Source of the DNA: Acidobacteriota bacterium
GTDB lineage: Bacteria > Zixibacteria > MSB-5A5 > GN15 > FEB-12
Reading direction: 5' to 3'
DNA length: 64,000 nucleotides
Assembly: GCA_035529075.1 (NCBI GenBank)
Contig: DATKXK010000010.1
Location: 62,001 to 126,000 of the forward strand
Below are positions 34,449 through 42,901 of the stretch, one piece after another. Every line of letters begins with the position of its first letter. Within the stretch, counting starts at the first letter, position 1. The position numbers were made by a program, and so were the translations under genes. Below the pieces are notes generated by a model that ran no database searches, was not told the DNA's origin, and saw only the letters and a list, made by a program, of their open reading frames with translations.

Positions 34449-35213
34449 ATGGACCTTGCCACCATACTCGGCATAGCTCTGGCCGTTGCAGCCATCCTGG
34501 GTGGTTACACTCTTGAGGGCGGCCATATCGATGCCTTGTTCCTGATTGCGCCGATCATAATCGTCGTTGGCGGAACGCTCGGCGCGACCATGGTAACCAC
34601 TTCTTTCAGCACCGTTCTTCAGGTTCCGCGCTACCTGCGCCTGGCCACCTTCGGCCAGGCCAGTTCGGTGGCCGGCGGTATCGAGGCGATTGTCAAGATG
34701 GCCGAGAAAGCCCGGCGGGAAGGCATTCTTGGCCTGGAACCGGATCTTGTAAGGATATCCGATCCCTTCTTCAGGAAAGCCGTGCAGCTGCTTATAGACG
34801 GCACGGAAGTCACCGTCCTGAGGGAGATTCTGGAGACGGAGATTGCCTGCAAAGAGGAGCGCCATAAGCGCGGCATCAGTTTTTTCCAGAAGGCCGGCGG
34901 TTTTTCGCCTACCCTCGGAATCCTCGGGACCGTTCTGGGGCTGGTTCACGCACTGGGCAGTACTTCTGACGCCACGAAGATGGCCACTGCCATTGCGGCT
35001 GCTTTTATTGCCACCCTGTGGGGAGTCGGACTGGCCAATCTCCTTTTCCTTCCCCTCTCCGACAAACTCCGGCTCCGCCACGAGGAGGAGATGACCTACC
35101 TGGAACTGATCACGGAAGGCATCGTCGCCATCCAGTCCGGGGACAACCCCCGCGGTATTCGGATCCGACTGCAGTCTTTCGTGGCCCCCCAGCACCGTCA
35201 GCAGGAGGGGTAA
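34449..35213 (+). CDS. motA: Flagellar motor stator protein MotA
   Basis: A 254-residue protein with four membrane helices and a large cytoplasmic loop. The first helices include TLEGGHIDALFLIAPIIIVV and GTLGATMVTTSF; the conserved proline region is PTLGILGTVLGLVHAL; the last helix is AAFIATLWGVGLANLLFLPL. It forms the proton or sodium channel with MotB encoded 3 bp downstream. LEGGHIDAL near the start is the usual PomA/MotA-type G-G motif. No charged residue in the sequence settles the coupling ion. Confidence 0.95.
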   Translation: MDLATILGIALAVAAILGGYTLEGGHIDALFLIAPIIIVVGGTLGATMVTTSFSTVLQVPRYLRLATFGQASSVAGGIEAIVKMAEKARREGILGLEPDLVRISDPFFRKAVQLLIDGTEVTVLREILETEIACKEERHKRGISFFQKAGGFSPTLGILGTVLGLVHALGSTSDATKMATAIAAAFIATLWGVGLANLLFLPLSDKLRLRHEEEMTYLELITEGIVAIQSGDNPRGIRIRLQSFVAPQHRQQEG

Positions 35214-35216
35214 CGG

Positions 35217-35960
35217 ATGCCTCGACGACGCCGGAAACTCACTGACAGCGAAAACCTTGATCGCTGGCTCCTGACCTACGCAGACCTGATCACGCTGCTG
35301 CTGGCGTTTTTCATCGTGATGTATTCCATGTCCCAGGTCGATGCCAAGCGGTTCGGCAAGGTGGCCGAAGCTCTCCACGGCGTGCTAAAGGGGGGAGACT
35401 TTGTGATAAAGCGTGACGGCGCCAGCCGCAAGACGGGCCACGGTCTGCTGGAACTGGGCAATCTCCAGATGATTCAACGGCAAGTTGAGGAACGGTTCAA
35501 AGGAGTGGGCAAACAGGACGTCATTGAAACCGAGATTACCGAGCGCGGCCTGGTCGTGCACATCGTCGAATCGGCTCTTTTCAACGAAGGAGTCGCCGAC
35601 CTGGAGCCGAGAGCCGTGGACGTGCTGGACATAATCGGCAACCAGGTACGCGGCCTGCCGAATCACATCCGGATTGAGGGTCACACCGATGATCGTCCGA
35701 TCTCCACTACCGTCTATCCATCGAACTGGGAGCTTTCCTCGGCCCGGGCCACCGAGGTGGTGCGGTATCTTCTGGACGGCCAGTCGATTTCTCCGGATCG
35801 CATTTCGGCCCTGGGGTACGGCGAATACCGTCCCGTGCGGCGCAATAATTCCATTGAAAACCGGGCCGCCAACCGGCGGGTCGACATCGTAATCCTGACC
35901 ATGGAGCTCACCCTCAAGGAGCCGACCTCACAACTGTACTGGGTAACCCGTCAGCAGTAA
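35217..35960 (+). CDS. motB: Flagellar motor stator protein MotB
   Basis: A 247-residue protein with a basic N-terminus, one membrane helix with the ion-carrying Asp in LTYADLITLLLAFFIVMY, a plug/linker, and an OmpA-like peptidoglycan-binding domain (about 125-230) with RIEGHTDDRPI, NWELSSARATEVVRYL and NRAANRRVDIVIL. Size is typical. It anchors MotA to the cell wall. Confidence 0.95.
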   Translation: MPRRRRKLTDSENLDRWLLTYADLITLLLAFFIVMYSMSQVDAKRFGKVAEALHGVLKGGDFVIKRDGASRKTGHGLLELGNLQMIQRQVEERFKGVGKQDVIETEITERGLVVHIVESALFNEGVADLEPRAVDVLDIIGNQVRGLPNHIRIEGHTDDRPISTTVYPSNWELSSARATEVVRYLLDGQSISPDRISALGYGEYRPVRRNNSIENRAANRRVDIVILTMELTLKEPTSQLYWVTRQQ

Positions 35961-35964
35961 TGTC

Positions 35965-35981
35965 TTCCCCGACGGGGGGAA
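35965..35981 (+). terminator. Hairpin after motB
   Basis: TTCCCC (35965-35970) and GGGGAA (35976-35981) pair across GACGG, 5 bases after the motB stop. It is followed by AATACTTTCC rather than a clean T-tract. It would separate motAB from the sigma-54 flgB operon. Confidence 0.35.
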
Positions 35982-36080
35982 ATACTTTCCCGTTGTGGCC
36001 GGTGCAAGGTCCCTCAAGGCGACCGCCGGCGCGTCCCAACTCCTTGTCAAACAATAAGAAACAATCCCCTGGGCACACTT

Positions 36081-36096
36081 TGGCACTTCCCTTGCA
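36081..36096 (+). promoter_or_regulatory. Sigma-54 promoter of the flgB operon
   Basis: TGGCAC (36081-36086), 5 nt, TTGCA (36092-36096) is a complete match to the -24/-12 consensus TGGCAC-N5-TTGCW, with GG and GC 12 nt apart. The expected start is about 36106, leaving a 29-nt leader before the flgB ATG. Confidence 0.9.
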
Positions 36097-36134
36097 TTGA
36101 TGATTGCTGTAAAAGTGTAAGCGGACCTGACAGT

Positions 36135-36548
36135 ATGGCCAATATGCTCTCAAAACTGGTCTTTGACCGGATCGGGGTTCCTGCCAATCGGAAGTTCCTC
36201 GATCTGGCCGCTTTGCGCCACCGATTCATTAGCGGCAACGTGGCCAATGCGTCCACCCCGGGATACAAGGCGCGCGACATTGATTTCAAAACCGAGTTCG
36301 CCAGGATGACCTCGCGCACCAGTCACATCGCTGGTTACCGCACCGACCAGCGACACATTCCCCTCGGCAGTCATCAGGCGCGCCAGCCGGAGGTGCAGAC
36401 GGAACCGATAGCCCGGGGCGATATGAATTCGGTGGATATCGACCGGGAGGTGTCAAACATGGCCCAGAACGAGTTGCTGTTCACCGTCGGGGCGCGTCTC
36501 CTGCAGAAGAAGTTTGAGGGCTTGCGCAAGGCGATCACGAGCAAGTGA
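36135..36548 (+). CDS. flgB: Flagellar basal-body rod protein FlgB
   Basis: A 137-residue proximal rod protein. It has the rod signature LRHRFISGNVANASTPGYKARDIDF and the C-terminal heptad VDIDREVSNMAQNELLFTV typical of FlgB. First gene of the rod/MS-ring/export operon and led by the sigma-54 promoter. Length and motif order match the family. Confidence 0.95.
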   Translation: MANMLSKLVFDRIGVPANRKFLDLAALRHRFISGNVANASTPGYKARDIDFKTEFARMTSRTSHIAGYRTDQRHIPLGSHQARQPEVQTEPIARGDMNSVDIDREVSNMAQNELLFTVGARLLQKKFEGLRKAITSK

Positions 36549-36558
36549 GGTATCACGT

Positions 36559-37053
36559 ATGGGCGGTATTCTGAATGCCATCGAAATTTCTTCGCGGGGC
36601 CTTTCGGTTCAGCGAGGTAAGATGAACGTCGTGGCGGAAAACATGGCCAATGCCGAGACGACGGAAACGGTCGAAGGAGGGCCGTATCGGCGCAAGCGCG
36701 TGGTCGTGACCGAGGAAAAACCACGGCCGGAGTTCAGGACCTTTCTGAAGCAGGCCGACGGCCATCTGGTCAGGACGCATGGGGCCCATCGCAAGGGATA
36801 CGGCGCGCCGGCCGCGCGCAAAGAACAGCCGTCAACTGTCCGCATGAAAGAGGTTGCCGACCCGGAAAGCAGCTACAAGCTGATCAATGACCCGACTCAT
36901 CCCGACGCCGACGAACAGGGCTACGTGAGGATGCCGGATATCGACATCATCGAAGAAATGGTTGATATGATGGCCGCTACGCGGGGCTACGAAGCAAACA
37001 CGGTGGCCATCGGTGCGGCCAAGAAGATGGCCAGGAATGCGCTCGATATTTAA
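36559..37053 (+). CDS. flgC: Flagellar basal-body rod protein FlgC
   Basis: A 164-residue rod protein: AIEISSRGLSVQRGKMNVVAENMANAET at the N-terminus and GYVRMPDIDIIEEMVDMMAATRGYEANTVAIGAAKKMA at the C-terminus (given here in parts of the known FlgC pattern). The commonly seen NP.HPDA.xxGYV motif appears as NDPTHPDADEQGYV. The start is the ATG at 36559, just after the flgB stop; the longer frame beginning at 36514 overlaps flgB and lacks the family start. It is coupled to flgB. Confidence 0.95.
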   Translation: MGGILNAIEISSRGLSVQRGKMNVVAENMANAETTETVEGGPYRRKRVVVTEEKPRPEFRTFLKQADGHLVRTHGAHRKGYGAPAARKEQPSTVRMKEVADPESSYKLINDPTHPDADEQGYVRMPDIDIIEEMVDMMAATRGYEANTVAIGAAKKMARNALDI

Positions 37054-37071
37054 CGAAAGCGAGGAGTGCTG

Positions 37072-37398
37072 ATGAAGATTAACGCCGTAGCGATTCAGTC
37101 GTATCAACAGTTGAACCGGCAGAGCCGCCCTGACTCGGTTCCTGCCGAGAAGGCGGCCGGCAGGGCCGCCGAGAAGACCGTGACGATTGAACCGCAGGAT
37201 GAAACGCAATCGTCAAAACTGGCCGTCAAGGCTCGCGGCGGCAGTTATGCCAAGTTTCTCACTGATGAAGAGCGACAGGCGCTGGATCTGCTGTTCAGCC
37301 GCTTTCGGGACACCGGCCGGTTCGGTGCGTCTTACCGCGCCGAAACTGATGCCGATGAGGGCAGTCCGGTAGGCCGCCTGATCGACGTAAAGGTGTGA
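37072..37398 (+). CDS. Uncharacterised protein between flgC and fliE
   Basis: A 108-residue protein of unknown family. It has a polar, probably disordered N-terminal half (SRPDSVPAEKAAGRAAEK), then SYAKFLTDEERQALDLLFSRF, a short helix, and the ending GRLIDVKV. No signal peptide or membrane helix is seen. GAGGAG lies 5 bases before the ATG. The tight fit between flgC and fliE makes a flagellar role likely (export chaperone, anti-sigma or rod-associated factor), but nothing in the sequence decides. It does not look like FlgM. Confidence 0.8.
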   Translation: MKINAVAIQSYQQLNRQSRPDSVPAEKAAGRAAEKTVTIEPQDETQSSKLAVKARGGSYAKFLTDEERQALDLLFSRFRDTGRFGASYRAETDADEGSPVGRLIDVKV

Positions 37399-37400
37399 GC

Positions 37401-37721
37401 ATGTCCGGTACCGTTCTAAATACAGGCAGGCTCGTTCCCGGCCTTGTCGAACGCGTCGCGAGCGCGCCGGCAACGCCGTCACGCAACGTCGATGATGGCG
37501 CCGGCCGGTTTACCGACCTGTTTGCCGAACTCGTGAACTCGGTGAACGATGCCCAGCACGCGGCCGCCCAGACCCAGCAGGCGTTCCTGGCGGGTGAACC
37601 CGTGGAACTCCACGAGGTCATGATAAAGGCCGAGGAAGCCGGGCTGACCATGGATCTGCTTCTGGAAATCCGTAACAAACTGATGAGCGCATACTCGGAT
37701 ATTATGCGCATGCCGATGTAG
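37401..37721 (+). CDS. fliE: Flagellar hook-basal body protein FliE
   Basis: A 106-residue FliE, linking MS-ring and rod. The family signature is in the C-terminal half: FADLFAELVNSVNDAQHAA-like (F-T-DLF-AELVNSVNDAQ), GEPVELHEVMIKAEEAGLTMDLLLEIRNKL and AYSDIMRMPM. The ATG follows AAGGTGTGAGC. It ends 62 bp before fliF. Confidence 0.95.
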   Translation: MSGTVLNTGRLVPGLVERVASAPATPSRNVDDGAGRFTDLFAELVNSVNDAQHAAAQTQQAFLAGEPVELHEVMIKAEEAGLTMDLLLEIRNKLMSAYSDIMRMPM

Positions 37722-37739
37722 TACGTTCCGGGTCGAAGT

Positions 37740-37761
37740 GGTTGGCTATGGAAAGCCGACC
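37740..37761 (+). other. Hairpin in the fliE-fliF gap
   Basis: GGTTGGCT (37740-37747) pairs with AGCCGACC (37754-37761), eight pairs with one G-T and a 6-nt loop. It sits 22 bp before the fliF start and has no T-tract, so an mRNA processing or translation-control structure is more likely than termination. Confidence 0.4.
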
Positions 37762-37783
37762 CGACTACTAAATAGGATTTGCC

Positions 37784-39343
37784 ATGGACCAATTCAAAGC
37801 ACTCTTCAAGAATGTAGCGGCCACAGTCGGGCGTATGACCCCGGCTCAGGTCATTATGCTCTTCGGCCTGGCGGCGGCCACCGTTGTCGGTACCGTCTTC
37901 GCCGTCGGCTGGATCACGAGCGTGCGGTACGCCCGCTTGTATTCCAACCTTGACCAGGGCGACGCGGGCGAGGTCATTGCCCGCCTTGAAGACCAGAAGA
38001 TCAACTACCGGCTGAGCGACAACGGCACCACGGTCGAAATCCCGGCCGGTCAGGTTTACAAAACGAGGATTTCTCTTGCCTCGGATGGCCTGCCGAGGGG
38101 CGGCAGCGTCGGTTACTCGATCTTCGACCAGAGCAACCTCGGCATGACCGATTTCCTGCAGAACCTGAACTTCCGCCGGGCGCTGGAGGGGGAACTGACG
38201 CGTACGATCGTGCAGTTGCGCGAGGTCCAGGCGGCGCGCGTACACATAGTCATGCCCAAAGAACGCCTGTTCAAGGAAGATCGCAAAGAGGCAACCGCTT
38301 CGGTTCTCCTCAAGCTGACCGGCGCGGGCACCCTGTCCAAGCATCAGATCAACGGCATTGCACACCTGGTTGCATCGTCGGTAGAGGGGCTCAAACCGCC
38401 TAATATCGCCATCCTGGATTACGACGGCAACCTGCTCTCGTCGGCGCAGGACGCCGACCCCGTGGCCGGGCTGTCCAGTTCGCAGCTCGAGGTGCGGAAA
38501 AACGTCGAGCAGTACCTGGAGGAAAAAGCGCAGACGATGCTTGACGGTGTGCTGGGCACCGGCAAATCCGTGGTGCGGGTCACGGCCGACCTGAATTTCC
38601 AGCAGCTCGAGCGGACCAGCGAGACTTACGATCCCAATGCTCCGTCAATCCGCAGCGAGGAGAGAACCAAGAGCACCAACACGACCAGCGACAAGGCAGA
38701 GGAACTCAACGAAAGCTCCGGCGAAGAAAACACGGAGTACACCATCACAAATTACGAACTGAATAAGACGGTTGAGCACATTATCAACGCCATTGGTGGT
38801 ATCGAGCGGCTCTCGGTGGCGGTTACGGTCGACGGTACGTACGACGAAGTCCAGAACGAGAACGGCAACAAGGAGCTGATCTACCAGCCCCGGCCGCAGG
38901 AGGAGATTGACAGGTTGTCGGCGATTGTCCGGAACGCAGTCGGGTTTGACCAGCAGCGTAACGATCAACTGGAGGTCATCAACATTTCTTTTGACCGTCG
39001 AAACCTCCAGGAGGATCGAGAAATGCTGGATACGATGTACCGCCGCGAATTTTACATGGATGTCGCCCGCAAAGTTGGCCTGGTTCTGCTGGTCCTGTTC
39101 GCTTTCCTCCTCTTTAGAAGGAAGTCAAAAGCGCTCTTTGCGGCCCTGGGTAGACTGGCTGCGCCCGTGGGGTCGGTGGATGCTCTCCCGATCGAACTGT
39201 CGGCCCCCGCGCGACCTGAGCCGGAGGTGGCGGCGATTCGACCGGACATGCGCAAGCCTCGCCTGACTGACCAGATGAAGGCCACGGCCAAGGAACGTCC
39301 CGAAGAGATAGCCAAGGTTATTAAGACGATGATGATCGAGTAG
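37784..39343 (+). CDS. fliF: Flagellar MS-ring protein FliF
   Basis: A 519-residue MS-ring protein with two membrane helices (about 22-46 and 425-442, GLVLLVLFAFLLF), ring-building motifs YARLYSNLDQGDAGEVIARL, NFRRALEGELTRTI, ARVHIVMPKERLF and SVEGLKPPNIAILDYDGNLL. The C-terminal tail (LTDQMKATAKERPEEIAKVIKTMM) is the FliG-binding helix. It is followed 7 bp later by fliG. Confidence 0.96.
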   Translation: MDQFKALFKNVAATVGRMTPAQVIMLFGLAAATVVGTVFAVGWITSVRYARLYSNLDQGDAGEVIARLEDQKINYRLSDNGTTVEIPAGQVYKTRISLASDGLPRGGSVGYSIFDQSNLGMTDFLQNLNFRRALEGELTRTIVQLREVQAARVHIVMPKERLFKEDRKEATASVLLKLTGAGTLSKHQINGIAHLVASSVEGLKPPNIAILDYDGNLLSSAQDADPVAGLSSSQLEVRKNVEQYLEEKAQTMLDGVLGTGKSVVRVTADLNFQQLERTSETYDPNAPSIRSEERTKSTNTTSDKAEELNESSGEENTEYTITNYELNKTVEHIINAIGGIERLSVAVTVDGTYDEVQNENGNKELIYQPRPQEEIDRLSAIVRNAVGFDQQRNDQLEVINISFDRRNLQEDREMLDTMYRREFYMDVARKVGLVLLVLFAFLLFRRKSKALFAALGRLAAPVGSVDALPIELSAPARPEPEVAAIRPDMRKPRLTDQMKATAKERPEEIAKVIKTMMIE

Positions 39344-39350
39344 GCCGGAT

Positions 39351-40361
39351 ATGGATTACGAACAGATGACCTCACAGCAACGAGCGGCCGTAGCGCTCGT
39401 ATCGTTCGGCGCCGAGGTTTCGGCGCTGGTGCTTAAAGGATTGAGCGAATCAGAGTTGGAAAAGATCACGATTGAGATCGCCAACCTCCGCGACGTTCCG
39501 CCGCAGATCGAAGCCAAGGTCATGGAGGAATGTCACGACATCTTCATGGCGCGCCAGTACATCTCCCAGGGAGGTGTGGATTTCGCCTCTCAGGTCCTGG
39601 AATCGGCTCTTGGCCCCGCGAAAGCCCGGGAGATTCTGCACCGGCTGGAATCGTCATTCCAGGCGCGAGGGTTCTCACTTCTGAAGGATATCGACCCCAA
39701 GCAGCTTTCAGGGTTCTTTCAGAACGAACACCCCCAGACCACGGCGCTGATTCTCACCCAGTTGCATCCAAACCAGGCGGCCGCCGTGCTCTCGGAGCTT
39801 TCCCCTGAACTGCAGGCCGAGGTTTCACTTCGAATAGCCACCATGGAGAAAATCTCGCCCGAGACGCTCAAGGAAATCGAGGCCACCCTGTCCGGACACT
39901 TCGGGTCAGAGGCCAGTCGCGACCTGTCCGTCTCCGGCGGCGCCAAGACCATCGCCGAGATACTGAACCTCATCGACTCCACGGCCGAGAAGAACATCCT
40001 CCAGTCGCTGGAGGCAGATGACCCGGAGCTGGCCGCCGAGGTCAAGAACATGATGTTCGTGTTTGACGACATCGTCCTGCTTGATGACCGCTCAATCCAG
40101 CGTCTTCTCAAGGAGGTCGAGACCAAAGAGCTGTCCCTGGCTCTCAAGGCCGCCGGGGAAGAGGTCAAGCACAAGATTTTCAGCAACGTCTCGGAGCGCG
40201 TCGCCACCATGATCAAGGAAGAAATGGAGTTCATGGGGCCGACCAGGCTTTCCGACGTTGAGGCCGCCCAGGGGCGCATTGTCGAAGCCGTCCGGCGGCT
40301 CGAGGAGGAGGGCCAGATTATCATCGCCGGCCGCGGCGGCAAAGAGGATATCATTGTCTAA
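39351..40361 (+). CDS. fliG: Flagellar motor switch protein FliG
   Basis: A 336-residue FliG with its three armadillo-like domains. N-terminal part binds FliF (ALVSFGAEVSALVLKGLSESE), the middle contains NEHPQTTALILTQLHPNQAAAVL (EHPQ motif for FliM), and the torque helix area has MFVFDDIVLLDDRSIQRLLKEVE and MIKEEMEFMGPTRLSDVEAAQ with the conserved charged residues. Length is typical. The gene overlaps fliH by 8 bp. Confidence 0.97.
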   Translation: MDYEQMTSQQRAAVALVSFGAEVSALVLKGLSESELEKITIEIANLRDVPPQIEAKVMEECHDIFMARQYISQGGVDFASQVLESALGPAKAREILHRLESSFQARGFSLLKDIDPKQLSGFFQNEHPQTTALILTQLHPNQAAAVLSELSPELQAEVSLRIATMEKISPETLKEIEATLSGHFGSEASRDLSVSGGAKTIAEILNLIDSTAEKNILQSLEADDPELAAEVKNMMFVFDDIVLLDDRSIQRLLKEVETKELSLALKAAGEEVKHKIFSNVSERVATMIKEEMEFMGPTRLSDVEAAQGRIVEAVRRLEEEGQIIIAGRGGKEDIIV

Positions 40362-41055
40362 GATCATCCGATACTCCACCGAGGCTCCGACCGTATACGT
40401 CGGCGAACGACACGAGGAGACCGTCCTGGAAATCCGGGCGGAGGAAACACTGACCGAGTTCTTTCCCATCGTGTCTTTCGTTACCTCTCCCAATGGAGCG
40501 AAGCTGATCCCGATTCAGGAAGTCCACAAGCTCAAGCAGGTCCTTGACGCCGAAAGGGACAAGGCTTACAGCGCCGGGTTCGAAAAGGGCCAAGCCGAAG
40601 GGCTGGCCGAGGGGCAGCGTGACGCCCGCCAGGTGCTCAGGCAGTTCGAGCAGGCCCTGCAGGACGCCATCGGCCAGCGCGAATCGCTCCTGGCCGAGGC
40701 CAGGCAGAAGGTCCTGGAGCTCGTCATACAGGTGGCCAGAAAAGTCACTCTCGATGCCATCAGCGTGGATCCCGAGATAACCGCCACGCTGATCTCCCGG
40801 GTGATCGACCGGCTGGTTGACCGCTCGAGGTTAAAGATCAAGGTGCACCCCGACTTCCTTCCGATCGTAGAGCAGCAGACCGACCGATTCCTGGCGGGAT
40901 CGACGTCCATCAAGGATCTTACATTCGAGCCCGACCCGCGAGTCCGGCTGGGCGGCTGTTTTATAGAAACTCCGACCGGGGACATAGACGCTCGGTTGGA
41001 ATCACAGTTCGAGGTTGTCCAGGAGGCCATACGCGGCGATGGGGACGAGTCGTGA
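40354..41055 (+). CDS. fliH: Flagellar export ATPase regulator FliH
   Basis: A 233-residue FliH. Its central helix contains FEKGQAEGLAEGQRDARQVL, with the AxxxG-type repeats characteristic of FliH, and the C-terminal domain includes VLELVIQVARKVTLDAI and RLKIKVHPDFLPIV with FEPDPRVRLGGCFIETPTGDIDARL (V-ATPase E-subunit-like). It inhibits FliI and escorts it to the export gate. The start is TTG at 40354 with AAAGAGGA upstream, inside the fliG tail; longer frames run through fliG. Stop overlaps the fliI GTG. Confidence 0.9.
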   Translation: MSKIIRYSTEAPTVYVGERHEETVLEIRAEETLTEFFPIVSFVTSPNGAKLIPIQEVHKLKQVLDAERDKAYSAGFEKGQAEGLAEGQRDARQVLRQFEQALQDAIGQRESLLAEARQKVLELVIQVARKVTLDAISVDPEITATLISRVIDRLVDRSRLKIKVHPDFLPIVEQQTDRFLAGSTSIKDLTFEPDPRVRLGGCFIETPTGDIDARLESQFEVVQEAIRGDGDES

Positions 41056-42368
41056 GTTACGTCTCGTGGGACATGTATGCCGACCGCATCAGCCGCGCTT
41101 CCACCGTTCGGCAATTCGGCAAGGTGACACAGGTGGTAGGGCTGGTCATCGAATCAGCCGGGCCGGCCGTTTCCGTCGGTCGTCTCTGTCACATCGAAAA
41201 CCGGGACGACGGCTCGCGTGTCCGGGCGGAGGTGGTCGGATTTCGCGACGACAGAACGCTTCTGATGCCCCTGGGCAGCACGGCGGGCATCACGCCGGGG
41301 GCTATTGTCACATCCACGGGGGAGCAGTTGCGGGTACCGGTAGGCCCGGGGCTTATCGGCCGCATCGTCGGCGGTCTGGGCGAACCGTTAGACGGCAAAG
41401 GACCGGTGACGTGCAGTGCCTCGCGATCCGTGTCCGCCCGACCCATTCCGGTTCTGCGCCGGAGACGCATCACCGAGTCCATTCGAACCGGCATCAAGTC
41501 CGTGGACCTCACGGCAGCAATCGGGAAAGGTCAGCGCATGGGCATTTTTGCCGGCTCCGGCATCGGCAAGTCGATCATGCTCGGCATGATCGCGAGGGGC
41601 TCCTCGGCCGATGTGAACGTGATTGCCCTTGTCGGCGAACGGGGCCGGGAGGTCCGCGAGTTCATCGAGCAGGACCTCGGCCCGGAGGGTCTGAAGCGAT
41701 CCGTGGTGGTGGCTGTCAGTTCCGATCAGCCGGCGCTCATCCGTATCAAGGGCGCCATGGTTGCCACGACGATTGCCGAGTATTTCCGCGACCAGGGCAA
41801 GGACGTTATGTTGTTGATGGATTCCATAACGCGGATCGCCATAGCCCAGCGCGAGGTCGGCCTGGCCGTCGGCGAGCCGCCGGCCACACGCGGTTACACG
41901 CCTTCCGTGTTCGCCATGCTTCCCTCGCTGCTGGAACGAGCCGGTAACACCGAAGAAGGATCGATTACCGGCCTGTACGCGGTTCTCGTCGAAGGGGACG
42001 ACTTCAACGAACCGATATCCGATGCCGTGCGGTCGACTCTCGACGGGCACGTGGCCCTGTCGCGACGGCTGGCCGCCCTCAACCAGTATCCGGCGGTCGA
42101 CATCCTCGACTCGATCAGCCGCCTGATGAAGGACGTGTGCACGGCGCAGGAACTGGACCTGGCCGCCCGCGCCCGGGCGCTCGTGGCGACGTACAGGGAG
42201 GCTGAGGACCTGATTAACGTCGGCGCTTACGTCAAGGGTTCGAACGAGAAAATAGACCGGGCTATCGAGAAAATCGACGACGTAAACCAGTTCTTCCGCC
42301 AGGATATATCCGAACTGTGCGATCACGAGGCCGCCGTTGCCGAGCTTGCACAGATCCTGGATTCCTGA
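41052..42368 (+). CDS. fliI: Flagellum-specific ATPase FliI
   Basis: A 438-residue T3SS-type ATPase. Walker A is G168-SGIGKS with GIFAGSGIGKSIMLGMIA, followed by VIALVGERGREVREFIEQ and VMLLMDSITRIAIAQREVGLAVGEPPATRGYTP; the FliI-specific LGEPLDGKG is present. Length and motif order match FliI. It overlaps fliH by 4 bases (GTGA) and is 11 bp before fliJ, forming the export ATPase set. Confidence 0.97.
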   Translation: MSYVSWDMYADRISRASTVRQFGKVTQVVGLVIESAGPAVSVGRLCHIENRDDGSRVRAEVVGFRDDRTLLMPLGSTAGITPGAIVTSTGEQLRVPVGPGLIGRIVGGLGEPLDGKGPVTCSASRSVSARPIPVLRRRRITESIRTGIKSVDLTAAIGKGQRMGIFAGSGIGKSIMLGMIARGSSADVNVIALVGERGREVREFIEQDLGPEGLKRSVVVAVSSDQPALIRIKGAMVATTIAEYFRDQGKDVMLLMDSITRIAIAQREVGLAVGEPPATRGYTPSVFAMLPSLLERAGNTEEGSITGLYAVLVEGDDFNEPISDAVRSTLDGHVALSRRLAALNQYPAVDILDSISRLMKDVCTAQELDLAARARALVATYREAEDLINVGAYVKGSNEKIDRAIEKIDDVNQFFRQDISELCDHEAAVAELAQILDS

Positions 42369-42379
42369 GGGCTCGGATC

Positions 42380-42901
42380 ATGAAGAGGTTCAAGTACCGT
42401 CTTCAACCCCTGCTCAACGTCAAATCGCACCTCGAAAAACAGCGACAGAAGGAACACGCCCGGGCAAGCGAGAAGGTCATGCATCAGAAGGATCTCCTGG
42501 CCGGGATATATGCCGAGCGTGATGCCACCGCCGAGACTCAGAAAGCCCGGATGATCGGCCGGATATCGATCTCCGGACTGCTCGTCTGCTCACGGTATCT
42601 GCTGAAGCTCAGGCGCGATACGCTGGCCGGAATCGAACTGTTGCGCGGACTGGAAAAGGCGGCCGAAGAGAGACGCCTGGCCCTGGTCAAAGCCTCGAAA
42701 GAACGGAGAATCTACGAGAAGCTTCGCGAACGCCAGCGGGCGAAGTACTTCAAGGAACTGGCTCGACAGGAGAGAAACGAAAGCGACGAAATAGCGGGCA
42801 ATACCTTCCGCCTTCACAGCGGCAAATCGTCCGGGTCTCGCGGGGGGCGTGAAGTCGCGGCGGGCAAGACGCCGGCCACGTCTTCGGAATCTACTTCATA
42901 A
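42380..42901 (+). CDS. fliJ: Flagellar export chaperone FliJ
   Basis: A 173-residue, strongly helical coiled-coil protein, starting MKRFKYRLQPLLNVKSHLEKQ, the FliJ hallmark (F-x-LQPLL), with a second helix around AGIELLRGLEKAAEERRLAL. The C-terminal 25 residues (SGSRGGREVAAGKTPATSS) are low-complexity. It stimulates FliI and links it to FlhA. The start is the ATG at 42380, 11 bp after fliI. Its 3' end overlaps the convergent minus-strand gene by 11 bp. In most genomes fliK and flgD would follow; they are absent here. Confidence 0.88.
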   Translation: MKRFKYRLQPLLNVKSHLEKQRQKEHARASEKVMHQKDLLAGIYAERDATAETQKARMIGRISISGLLVCSRYLLKLRRDTLAGIELLRGLEKAAEERRLALVKASKERRIYEKLRERQRAKYFKELARQERNESDEIAGNTFRLHSGKSSGSRGGREVAAGKTPATSSESTS

